NCBI RefSeq assembly: GCF_000330505.1
Contig: NW_004440265.1
Coordinates: 1-22,073, forward strand
DNA: 22,073 bases
Reading direction: 5' to 3'
From: Entamoeba invadens IP1
Taxonomy: Eukaryota; Evosea; Mastigamoebida; Endamoebidae
Shown here: in pieces, positions 1 to 9,046 of the stretch
How the letters are laid out: the number at the start of each line of letters is the position of its first letter
Numbering within the stretch: position 1 is the stretch's first letter
The notes under the pieces: generated by a model
What the model saw: only the letters and a program-made list of their open reading frames with translations
Told to the model about the DNA's origin: nothing
The model's database searches: none
Position numbers and translations under genes: made by a program

Positions 1-6
1 TTCTTA

Positions 7-8
<2 letters not shown>

Positions 9-55
<47 letters not shown>
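9..55. repeat. (TAA)15 microsatellite
   Basis: Fifteen perfect TAA triplets run from 9 to 53 and end in a partial unit. The tract is a simple sequence repeat in non-coding AT-rich DNA, and I see no gene attached to it. Length polymorphism between isolates would be expected. Confidence 0.95.
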
Positions 56-56
<1 letters not shown>

Positions 57-114
57 CTGTATAATATTATTTTTATTATTACTAATAAAAATATATTATT
101 ATAATAATTTATGA

Positions 115-1312
115 CTATTAACTCATATTAGCATAAAGTAACTCACTTTAACCATTCAAAATTAAATATTAGTCATTTTACTATAAAACAAACTATACTC
201 ATTAAAAAAAACTATGTTTAGTATATCCATAGTTTAACAACTATCATAAGTTTGAAAATTTTATTATAAAAATAAACCATAATTAACTATATTTATAATA
301 CTCGAAAAAAGAAAAAAAATAAATGGTAAAGAAAAAAATCATTTGGTACAAATACCATTCATAAGAATAATATTAAATTTGACATAATTTACATTTATCA
401 ATTCAAATTAAATTGTTTTGAGTTGTTTTACAATTTTAAAATAAACTATTGGACAACAAATTTGATACATTTAATGTATATATATATTGTTTAAATTTTA
501 ATCCAAAATTCTATTATGCCTAAACAAATATATATTATTTTATTTGGTTGAATCATTTTTAGTTGTTAGTATGAAGTTACATGTTTACACGTTATAATGA
601 TTAGTTCAAATTGTTTAATATTTCTAATAAAAATGTAAAAGTAAAAAGTAATATTTTTTCAATTGTTTTTATTAAATTATTGACAAGTAACAATTAAATT
701 AGTCTTTTTTTACTTTCATAATTGTTGTAATGTTAAATAATTACAATGGTTTTATTTTGTGTGTTGTAAGATGATAAATATATTATGATAAGCAAATAAA
801 AATAAAATAATAAATAACACTTGTATATAATTGTTAACAAAAATTGTTGTATAATATTTGTCGATAATGACGCAATGACAAAATTAAAATGGCGTATCTT
901 TCATGTTAACAACGATATAATTATTGAACACAATAAGCAATTTTTTAAATTACTTAATCGATTTGTTTTTATTTTTTTATTTATGAAAACTTTAATTTAA
1001 TAACAAAAATATTTTAAGTAAGTCAAAATGTTATTTATTTTTGTTTTTTGAACACAATCCAAATATAAATTATTTTGATCAATGGCAAATTTGCCTAAAT
1101 GGTCAAGTTTTTGATTAAGTGAATAATTATATAGTAATTTAACTAAAAACTATATTTTATTATTATAAAGAAATTTTAATTTATTATATTATTAACTATT
1201 AAAATAGTAAATTATAATTTAAGTGAGTTACTTTTATAAAAGTGAGTCAAAAAGCGAAGTAGTGAGTCATTTTTTGACAAGTGAGTTTTAAAAGTGAGAA
1301 GTGAGTTAATAG
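115..1312. mobile_element. Possible degenerate non-coding element with AGTGAG-rich inverted ends
   Basis: The left end (115-125, CTATTAACTCA) is an exact inverted match to the right end (1302-1312). Just inside, the left side carries CTCACT at 142-147 and the right side carries six AGTGAG copies in the opposite sense. A stretch near 132-154 also resembles the inverse of 1218-1240. The interior has no plausible reading frame. This arrangement fits a non-autonomous DNA transposon with subterminal repeats. I find no clear target-site duplication, and in sequence this AT-rich an 11-bp match is weak evidence. It could be chance or the remains of an older insertion. Confidence 0.25.
1222..1305 (+). 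repeat. Cluster of six AGTGAG motifs
   Basis: AGTGAG occurs at 1222, 1241, 1261, 1280, 1293 and 1300, with spacings of 19, 20, 19, 13 and 7. It usually continues as AGTGAGT. In DNA this AT-rich the density is far above what chance would give. The near-regular first spacings suggest either a subterminal transposase-binding array or a decayed roughly 19-bp tandem repeat. No coding function is visible. Confidence 0.6.
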
Positions 1313-3690
1313 CCTACAATTTAAATTTAAACTTTTGATTATTATGGTTTATGGACAGACCAAGCGTTTCCATAATAATTATTGCCGAAAATGTGGTTTT
1401 ATATCGTACGAATTTACAAGAAAAAATGAACATTTTGGTTATAAAATAGTGACGTGGATAATTAGAATTGTAATTTTGGAAACCTCTGTAATGTACTATA
1501 ATATTAAAAATATTTATTACAAATATTAGTAGAATGTAATGATGTTTAAAACGACGGTTAATTAATGTGACAAATTGTCGTTTTGTCAAATTTTAGTTCC
1601 ACGAAAAATAGAAGTCAACATAATAAATATATAATGTAGTATAAGTTTAATTTGATTAATTAAACAAATTTTTAAAATTGTAAATGTACAGACAGACAAA
1701 CGAAAAGAAAAGAAAAGAAAAACTTTTGTAATTTATTTTACCTTACCGAGAGATGGGTTAATTACAAATTATTAATAATTATATTTTTCAAAAAATATAA
1801 TAAACACATAAAATTTTTTGTATCAATATTATTTCATTTTATTTAAAATAGAAAGCAATCAATTTCGGTTAAAAAGACTTCATTTGTAAACCGATTTATA
1901 TAGTAAAGTATATATTCGATAATAATCCAGTCTATGTTCCAGTCTTATTCGATATAAAGTCATATAATGAAAACTTGATCAATTAACAAAAAATACCTTA
2001 TTTTGTATTTTGTCTCAACAAAATTCCAAATTATATTTTCACCCAAAAAATATTTTTGCCATTTTATATAAAATTTTTTGAAATTTATTATATGAAAAAC
2101 AAATGCTTTATTTTACTAGTGTTTATTAAAACACTAAACGTCCGTTATAACAACATAATACTGACGGATAACATAAACAGTATTAAACCGAACATATGAA
2201 GAGCAACATGACAACTCTTGGTTTTTAAAATAAATATGCATTGTTTTGTCATAATTCAACACGCTCCAACGACAATTAAATTAACATTATTTCGGTTTTC
2301 AATAAAAAAGTCGTTTGCTTATAAAATAATTTTATTTTTTTTAACTTAATAACTATTTGGTTTGTTTAATACCATCTTAAGGTTTTAGACAAGAAATAAT
2401 TAACAAATAGCAAAAAATAAAAGTTGTTGTTTTTTGATTTTTTTCAATATTCGATAAGAAACCTCCTTTTTATTTGTTGGTCTTTTATCGAATAAATCCT
2501 TATATCAAATAGCCCTCTTATCGAATATGGACATTTAATTAATTTTTGTTTGTTATTATCGACTATAAAATAAAAGCTGAAAGGTTCTTTTTATCAATAT
2601 AAATTTTTTTAATTTTTCTTTAATTTAAGGATTAATTGAAATCCCTAAATAGATTTAAATATAATTTAGCATCGTGTTTCACAAACCGCCATTGAAAAAT
2701 TCGAAAGATTAAAGAAATATTTAAGGTTATTTTATATATAGAATATTTTTCGTATTATTTTATGTTAATGATAAGTTTTATGAACACCAAACTTACAAAA
2801 CACCACCTTTTATTTAAATTTCTTACAAACTTATTACAAAATGTTACAAATTAATTGATATTAAAACACTTTTTATTCATTGTTTTTAAAACAATTATAA
2901 AAATACTCAAAAAAACAAGAACAGAGTGATATTTATTGGTTTTTTATTGTTAATTGTTTTAAAAAGCAATAATAATTGGGTTTATTTTTTGTTTTTCGAA
3001 TTAACAAAAAGTAAATGGATATTCGTCGACAATATTTTAATATAAATTTGTTATAATGTTTATAATTAAATAGTAAATTTATAAAGTTATAATAAAAATG
3101 AATATTATATATAAAAATTAAATAAATTATAAATATATTAATAATTATAATTAACGAAGATCCATTTACACAAAAACCCCGAAAAGCAGAAAGATTATTC
3201 AATTTAAATATTTGTATTTTTGACATCAAATTTAATTAATTAAAACTCCAAAACAATACATTAGTATATGAATAGTTCGGATTTTTTGTATTTTTTTTAT
3301 CAAAAATTTTATAAATATTATGGATTTGATATTGATTCGTTCGAACATTATTGACACTATAATAAGTTTAAACCACTGGTTTCTTTTCGGTATAATTTCT
3401 TAAAATAGCAATGAATAATGAAATAACGAAAAAAGTTACCCAATTAAATAAAAAAGTAAACATAAAAAACAAAACTTCCAAAGATCAAAATATCAAATAA
3501 TAATGGAATAATTCGTCCTGTATTATCAATAATCGTCTAGATAACCCAATTATTTAAATCTTTTAGTGTTTTTGGTTTTAAAACTACTTCTTCTTCATAA
3601 AGGTGTTTTTAAATTATTTTAAAAACCCATTTTTGCTTCATTTTTCAATGATTTAATAAGCACATAATTTACTTAAAATCCAAACACACA
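1313..3690. other. AT-rich stretch without a recognised gene
   Basis: The short open frames here translate to Ile/Asn/Phe/Lys-rich strings with no recognisable motif and look like chance. Minor features are an AAAAG run near 1697-1722, a short hairpin near 2117-2136 (TAGTGTTT/AAACACTA), and the inverted repeat at 2447-2528. The last bases before 3691 form the short 5' flank of the TLDc-like gene. Confidence 0.6.
2447..2528. repeat. 13-bp inverted repeat (ATATTCGATAAGA)
   Basis: ATATTCGATAAGA at 2447-2459 is the exact reverse complement of 2516-2528, separated by 56 bp. A related TTTTATCGAATAA lies between the arms. It could be the ends of a tiny foldback or MITE remnant. No flanking duplication is evident. 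Confidence 0.5.
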
Positions 3691-4563
3691 ATGGGAAACG
3701 CTTCAACAACATCTTCAACTCGTTCAACACCAATACCCAAAATGCACAGAAGACATGTTAAAGACCACGTTTTGTCACCACAACAAATGTTTTGTGTTGT
3801 TGACACGATGACTCCAGACGCCAAAATTGAACCAGATGTACAACTAACCCCATCACTTGAAATAAAAAGCAAAATCCACAAAAGAACAAAGTCCGACCAC
3901 TTTCTTGTTAAAAGAGCCAAAAAAGCAAACTTTTTAAAACCATTTTCAAAAGGAACAACACCACATTTACACAAGAAACAAGAAAATGTCTGCAGGTTTG
4001 TGGAAGATTTAGAAGATTTTGAAACAGCAGTTTTCAACAGAGAAAAAGACTTTGTCACAGAAGTTATCAGAGAAACTGGTAACTCTGATTCAGATGTCAT
4101 TTTTGACTCAAGACTAAATGGAATGGACCAACGAGAATTGAAAGCACAAATAATTGGCAAGGAGAAGTTGTTATTTGTCTTTGTATCAAAGATGGGTGAT
4201 GTTTTTGGATTCTACCAAAAAAGTTTGGTGTGTCCACAGAACAACCAAAATGTACTCAACGCGACGTCAGACAACTTCATGTTGTTTGGAAGGCCATTTT
4301 CGTGGGAAGATCCAATATTTATCCAAAAAAAAGAAACGAAAATGAATGAAGAAAAGAAGACTTTTGTTATCCACCAAGATACCCACGGGATGCTCCTCTC
4401 TTGCTTCTCTGCTTTTTGGGTTGGTACAAACGGGAATGTAAACTTTAATGTGTGCGCCAAAAGCTATTATGAAATTCCACAGACTTACACAAACCCATTT
4501 ACTGGAAAATCAAACTCAGAAAAAGTGGTTTGTGAAAAGATTGTTGTTTTGAAATGTTTTTAA
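3691..4563 (+). CDS. Probable TLDc-domain protein, possibly N-myristoylated
   Basis: An intact 290-residue frame that is GC-richer than its flanks. Residues 1-130 are polar, basic and Ser/Thr/Lys-rich, and are probably disordered. From about residue 135 the protein resembles Entamoeba TLDc proteins: a VIFDSRLNG opening, a hydrophobic strand leading to GDVFGFY, a central LLSCFSAFW strand, and a C-terminal EKIVVLKCF strand. TLDc domains occur in OXR1/TBC1D24-type proteins and are expanded in Entamoeba, but their role there is not established. The N-terminus MGNASTT fits the N-myristoylation pattern (Gly2, small residue at position 6), so membrane attachment is possible. The ATG at 3691 is the first suitable start, because the ATG at 3648 meets a stop within three codons. 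No intron is needed. The TLDc assignment is by pattern memory and is not certain. Confidence 0.75.
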   Translation: MGNASTTSSTRSTPIPKMHRRHVKDHVLSPQQMFCVVDTMTPDAKIEPDVQLTPSLEIKSKIHKRTKSDHFLVKRAKKANFLKPFSKGTTPHLHKKQENVCRFVEDLEDFETAVFNREKDFVTEVIRETGNSDSDVIFDSRLNGMDQRELKAQIIGKEKLLFVFVSKMGDVFGFYQKSLVCPQNNQNVLNATSDNFMLFGRPFSWEDPIFIQKKETKMNEEKKTFVIHQDTHGMLLSCFSAFWVGTNGNVNFNVCAKSYYEIPQTYTNPFTGKSNSEKVVCEKIVVLKCF

Positions 4564-4569
4564 TAATTT
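4564..4569 (+). terminator. TAATTT polyadenylation-type motif
   Basis: TAATTT starts immediately after the TAA stop of the upstream gene and is followed by T-rich sequence. Entamoeba mRNAs have very short 3' UTRs with a UA(A/U)UU-type motif close to the stop, which this matches. The motif is short, so position is the main support. Confidence 0.5.
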
Positions 4570-5099
4570 GAATTGTTATTTGTCGTATTTTTCATTTTTG
4601 AAACTGTTTTATGTTATTAATCAATTTAATTGTAATAATAAACAAGTTTTTTAAAACGTTGGTGTTTTTATTTTTTTTTATTTATATATAAATTATTTAT
4701 TAAGTCGTACTAGTTAAATTTTTGCAATACCATAACAATATACACGTTTTTCTCGATCTTTATTTTAAATTATTATAAGCAAGTTCTTTTTTTGCGTTTG
4801 GATTTTGAGTGATATCTTTAATTTCTTTCAAACCCCCTTTTCCTATTTTTGATATCCAACTGTTTTATGTTAATTTGTTCAATTTGTTCCATCACTTTGT
4901 TAAATTAATTTTTGCTTTTGTTTGAAAATGCTTTTAAGATTTTATCACATTCATTTTCATGCTTGTTCTGTTTTTTAGCTTTTCTTCACTTGCCTTATTA
5001 AAAGAATAATGGTGTTTTTTTAGTTATTAATTATGGTTTGATTACTTCGTTTTTGTATATTATTTTTTATTTTCGATACAACTTATTATTCGTTTTATA
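4570..5099. other. AT-rich intergenic stretch
   Basis: No reading frame, RNA gene or clear repeat is visible between the polyadenylation motif and the MITE. Composition is low-complexity T-rich on the plus strand. Confidence 0.6.
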
Positions 5100-5318
5100 C
5101 TTAAATCGTTTCAGGGGGTAGTTGTTTTTTCTATTTTTGTTGAAATTTTTTTTATAAATGGAGTTTTGAGAATTTATATTTCAAACCACACAAAATAATT
5201 TAAAATATAAAATTTCTTTCTAACCTAAAAATGATTAAAAATAAAAATAATTTTTCATCCCAAAAATACTGATGCAATCAAAAATAGAAAAAACAGCAAC
5301 CCCCTGAAACGATTTAAG
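5100..5318. mobile_element. 219-bp MITE with 40-bp terminal inverted repeats
   Basis: The left terminus 5100-5139 begins CTTAAATCGTTTCAGGGGGT. It is matched in reverse complement by 5279-5318 with two mismatches in 40 bp. TA dinucleotides lie directly outside (5098-5099 and 5319-5320), as expected for Tc1/mariner-type target duplication. A TTAA inside the termini leaves a piggyBac-type boundary as an alternative. The roughly 140-bp interior is AT-rich and non-coding, so the element must be mobilised in trans. Its termini do not resemble those of the transposon at 8925-11480, so that transposase is not the obvious partner. Confidence 0.8.
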
Positions 5319-5520
5319 TACAAAAGAAATATATAAACAATTAAAATAATTAAGTTCTATTCCTCATAATCTTTTACAATTAATATCTCTACAACCTTTT
5401 CTTACAAAGGGTGTCTCTGTTGTGTTTTTTGATCATAAAGGCAATTTCTTTAAATCCAAATTTTCTCTTTAGACATTATCGGTAGTAATTGACTCGATAT
5501 TAAAACTTTGGTTTAATTAT

Positions 5521-5905
5521 TTATTGTAAAACAAAATATCTTTTTGGCATTTGTGCTTTACGTGGAATTTGTGGTATTTTAACAGTAGTTTTTGCTTTAT
5601 GGTTAAAACGTTTTTTTTAGTTTTTTTTCTTTAATTCGTTCCTTTTGAGAAAAAATAAAATTTTTTTATTGTGTGTAAGATTTTCCTTTTCCAATTTTAA
5701 TAAAAGAGGTGTTATTTCATCGTTTACAAATATCAAATCGTTATTTGAAATGGTAGTTAAATACATTTTCCAAACTTACACAATTTGGTGTATATTGGAT
5801 AAGTGTTTTATTTTTTAATATGCAATTATTCTTATTCAAATAATTAAACAACATTCCCCAAACCCTGTAATGCACCGAAGTTTCAATGTTTCCTACTATG
5901 TACAT
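5521..5905 (-). pseudogene. Decayed minus-strand gene relic, function unknown
   Basis: Reading the minus strand from an ATG at 5905 gives 54 codons (MYIVGNIETSVHYRVWG...) to a TAA at 5741-5743. The protein-like text then continues in another frame through about 5775-5620 (...NNDLIFVNDEITPLLLKL...). A TAA at 5617-5619 interrupts it, and the same frame resumes to a stop at 5521-5523 with a basic stretch containing PRKAQMPKR. The composition is more protein-like than surrounding chance frames, and the two blocks would join by one frameshift near 5760. I do not recognise the family. The relic lies next to the MITE and could also be part of an older mobile element. This is an interpretation of degenerate sequence. 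Confidence 0.4.
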
Positions 5906-6047
5906 CCTAAGCCGAGCTCAAGTCAAACTGACATCGACTTTTCTATACTAAGACACAAAGCATATTCTGATATATTTGTTAGATCGAACAGTCGAAAAGG
6001 TGATTATTTTTATTTTGGGATCCATCAACATTGACAACTTTTTTTTG

Positions 6048-6113
6048 GATAAATAATATCCATAAATATTACTTATTGAAATTTCAACCTTTTAAAAATG
6101 GATATTATTTATC
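6048..6113. repeat. 16-bp inverted repeat at the edge of the TMK fragment
   Basis: 6048-6063 is the exact reverse complement of 6098-6113 (ATGGATATTATTTATC), with a 34-nt spacer. The right arm is also the first 16 bases of the displaced TMK segment. The left arm therefore looks like an inverted copy of that edge, or a foldback formed at the breakpoint. Confidence 0.7.
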
Positions 6114-6281
6114 AAATTCGCGTTGTACAATATGTGATGAAACTTGCACTTTGTGTCTTTCTCAAAATGTATGTACAAATTGCGTATCAAAAGACTACGT
6201 TTTATACAATTCTAAGTGTGTACATTATTCTGAAATACCAAATTGTATTGAAGCTACAAATTCAAAATGTGTAAGATGCAA
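6099..6281 (+). pseudogene. Displaced fragment of the TMK extracellular tail
   Basis: These 183 bases align without gaps to 21527-21709 of the large receptor gene. I count 25 differences, about 86% identity. The encoded text keeps GYYLSNSRC, QNVCTNCVSKDYVLY and HYSEIPNCIEATNSKC. Homology stops at both edges: upstream is unrelated AT-rich DNA, and downstream the receptor would continue to its membrane helix, whereas here the frame ends at TAA 6319-6321. An open frame from 6031 covers the fragment, but it has no signal peptide, too few cysteine modules and no membrane anchor. I read it as a gene fragment, not a functional gene. It might come from this TMK or from a paralogue, and it could serve as a gene-conversion donor. 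Confidence 0.8.
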
Positions 6282-6321
6282 GTATAAAACAAACCCACTT
6301 GCAGGTATTGTTGGTTTTTAA

Positions 6322-6504
6322 TAAAAATGCAATCATAAAAACATCCAAAAGAAATTAAATAAATATTATCGTTTTTTTAACATTTCAAGTATAGTAGAAA
6401 GCGTTATAGTTTCTCAAAAAATCTGTTTTAATCCTTCTAGGATGGGAAAGATCAAAATTAGTAAAAAAGAAAAATCTTTGTCAATTGTAATGTAAAGGGT
6501 TTCT
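6322..6504. other. Short AT-rich spacer
   Basis: No gene is visible. It contains a small palindrome around 6435-6447 (ATCCTTCTAGGAT). Its right part may belong to the left end of the CTGAGGAT-bounded element that follows. Confidence 0.4.
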
Positions 6505-8033
6505 TGAGGATAAGGTGTATCCTCGGGATCAAAGCTATCCTTATTAAAAAATATTTTTCTGAGGATACAAAAATCAAATCCATAAGGTTCAGTTCCCCAT
6601 AAGGCCCACTCTCATAACTCAAGTTATAATTTACACTTAATATTTCGAGTCAAAGTTCAATTTTTAAATAATGGTAATAATTTGTCATAAATGCCAAAAG
6701 ATTAAAAACAATCAAAAAATCGCCACAATAATCAGTAAACAAAAACAATAATTATATCTCGCGAACTTGAGACGGGAAATAACAAAACGTGAATTAAACT
6801 TGTTCATATTATGATTATATACTTATTGAAATTATTTCTGAATCCGTCTTTATAACATAATAATTGACATTTACGTTTAAATTGATAATTGTTTTTTTAT
6901 CAAAATGAAAATTGAAAAAGTCGAAAACACCGATTTTTTAAAAATGTAATTTTAAAATAACAAATTTATTTATAATTTTGTAATTTATGCATTTATTCAA
7001 ATTTATTGTAATAACAAAGTTAATCATATTGTGTATATTTTAATATGATTGTTTCATTTTGATATTAACTTGTGTTTTAAACAGATTTACAGTTCTGAGG
7101 ATGGCAATTATTTTCTGAGGATGACAGAAATAGAAAGTTTACACTTTTACGTCTGTCTGAAATATATATTGAGTAAGTTACTATTTTTGAATATGGGAAC
7201 ACGTCATTTCACTTTTTAGATGTTTAAGTCCGTGTTGATAATGTCTGTTTGTTACACGACTTACCATCCTCAGAGATATTTATAGCACTGCCACTATTGA
7301 TTTAAAAGTCTATAAATAAAATTATCAAAGAATTTTTATAAAGTGAGTTTTGTTAATTGATTATATCAAAAATCGTCAAAACACAACAAAAACGCCAAAT
7401 AATATTTAAAATTGATTATTTAATTGAAGATACATTTGTTGAAATTAATATTGTATAAAATAATAATATAAACATATATTTCTTGTGTATATATGTTTTG
7501 AAAAATAAATAAAACCGTTTAAAACAAAAATGATTTTATTTTAAAAATTTGTTCATTTATCAATTGTTGTTTTATCGATCTTCAAAACCTCGCGTTTTGA
7601 ATTTGCGCAAATACATAAATTGTCATCGCATAAAGTATACGTTATTAATACGTTATTTGCTATCAATTTTTATTGTTTGAAATATCATGAATTGATTTAT
7701 AATAAATTGTATTTTTTGTGAAAAAGATTAAAAATTGTTGATTAATTTGTTTTGTGATTTTGATTAAAAAATCGACTTTTTCGATAATTTATATGTCTGT
7801 CAAATGTTTTCATTTAAACCAAGGTTAGTCAAGTGGTAAATCAAAAAATAGAAATAGATTATTTTTTGTAAAAATCAACTGAAAGAATCATCTTTCAAAA
7901 AATCCATAAATAGCATTTTTAAATAAAATCACGTGTTTCAAAATATACCTTTTTGATCTTAGGCAAAAAAATCCAAATTGAAAGAAATTATGTTTAAGAT
8001 ATTTACCATCCTCAGAAAAATTAACAATCCTCA
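6505..8033. repeat. Non-coding stretch bounded by oppositely oriented CTGAGGAT motifs
   Basis: TGAGGAT is in the plus sense at 6505-6511, and CTGAGGAT at 6559-6566, 7095-7102 and 7115-7122. The reverse complement lies at 7266-7273, 8008-8015 and 8027-8033. The plus copies are all on the left and the minus copies all on the right. The outermost neighbourhoods are also related: an AAGGG-type block precedes the left end, and its inverse follows the right end near 8035-8045. A palindromic TGAGGAT...ATCCTCG sits at 6505-6525. This mirror layout suggests a non-autonomous DNA transposon or a decayed foldback element of about 1.55 kb. There is no coding frame, and its exact ends and target duplication are unclear. 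Confidence 0.35.
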
Positions 8034-8924
8034 TGAATCCCTTAAATGTGATTTTTTTTCTTTAATTTTTTCAAAAAAACTAAACACCCTGGAAAGACAG
8101 TTATTATAAATTTTTATAGAAAAAATTATAAATTATAGTAAAAAATTGAATTTTTTGTTGAAGTTGGGACGAACATAAGTTCACTTTTTTGCATTATCTT
8201 TACAGAAACAAGTCACGGTTCAATCAGGGTCTATCACGTGACAAAAGTGTTTTTTTCTGTTATTAGCCACGTCATTAAAGTGGTATTGAATTTATGTACA
8301 CTTAGTTCTTTTAGATCTAGCGGCGAGCTTAAAGCCGACTTTTGTAAATGAAAAAATTTAGAAACAGATAGTTATTTGAATCAATACTTGGCCAAGTAAT
8401 GGGAAAACAAGCTAATTCAATTCTTAAATATCGGTTTATATTTTATAACCGCTGTGATTGCCATAATTAACACAAATATTGTGACAAATGAAGCACTGTT
8501 TTACACATCAACCCGATAGTTACAAATAACATTTTAATAACACAAATAACAATCTATTAAATAATTGTATTTTTATTAATAATATGTAATAAAATAAACC
8601 TATTCAACTTAAAATAAATCTAAAAAGCTAATAACTAATAATGAAAGTGCTATAAAAAAACTAATAATAATAAAGAAAGATTTTTAATCATATTTATATT
8701 TAACGTTACTAACTAAATATTTATATTTTAAAACTATATTAAATAATAATAATAATAATACGAACTCAAAAACTCAAAAATGTTTGTTAATTATTAAATA
8801 TACTATATAACATATAATATCAATACTATTGTTTAAAACTATACAAATCGAAATAATGTATTAATAATTAATTAATACATTAATTATTAATTAGTACATG
8901 ATTTATATTAATAAAACCTTAATA
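8034..8924. other. AT-rich flank left of the transposon
   Basis: No gene is seen. Noted items are a short TGATAGACCCTG box on the minus strand near 8222-8233 that recurs at 14305-14316, a TAA microsatellite near 8744-8760, and a palindromic ATTAATTA-rich stretch at about 8856-8900 just before the transposon insertion. Confidence 0.5.
8923..8924. other. TA target-site duplication, left
   Basis: TA directly abuts the left terminal inverted repeat and is matched by TA at 11481-11482. This is the hallmark of Tc1/mariner-superfamily insertion. Confidence 0.8.
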
Positions 8925-8982
8925 CAGTATGTGAGAAAAGTATGTGAGAATGAGAAAACCCTGTGGATTCAACAAAAATTAC
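8925..8982 (+). repeat. Left terminal inverted repeat (58 bp)
   Basis: It begins CAGTATGTGAGAA and holds a direct repeat of AGTATGTGAGAA at 8926-8937 and 8939-8950, a 13-bp period and a likely transposase-binding array. It matches 11423-11480 in reverse complement except at positions 14 and 54. Confidence 0.95.
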
Positions 8983-8988
8983 ATATTT

Positions 8989-9046
8989 GTTTTTCTTTTT
9001 TTAAATAAAAATGTTTTTCTTTTTTTAAATAAAAATGTTTTTCTTT
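8989..9046 (+). repeat. 24-bp tandem duplication before the transposase start
   Basis: A 24-bp unit beginning GTTTTTCTTTTTTTAAATAA is present as two full copies (8989-9012, 9013-9036) plus ten bases of a third. Each full copy ends with the A and T of an ATG whose G begins the next copy. The ATG at 9011 reaches TAA after four codons, while the one at 9035 is in frame with the transposase. Confidence 0.9.

Noticed and set aside
1..55. Telomere-like end
   Set aside because: The (TAA)15 run is a simple microsatellite, and similar shorter TAA or ATT runs occur elsewhere in the window.
1314..1589. Open frames on both strands (91 and 64 codons)
   Set aside because: Composition is the Ile/Asn/Tyr/Phe-rich text expected of random AT-rich DNA, with no motif, and the two overlap each other.
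2933..3229. 98-codon minus-strand frame with hydrophobic runs
   Set aside because: The apparent membrane segments come from AT-rich codons (ATA, TTT, TAT). There is no promoter, no conserved motif and no homology that I recognise.
3669..4160. 163-codon minus-strand frame opposite the TLDc-like gene
   Set aside because: It is a shadow of the plus-strand coding sequence. The plus frame has the better start, full length and a polyadenylation-type motif after its stop.
5100..5318. piggyBac-type MITE with TTAA duplication
   Set aside because: TTAA occurs in both ends, but the inverted repeat continues outward past it to the flanking TA, so TA is the better boundary.
7823..7837. tRNA A-box-like GTTAGTCAAGTGG
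   Set aside because: No B box, acceptor stem or anticodon arm can be drawn around it.
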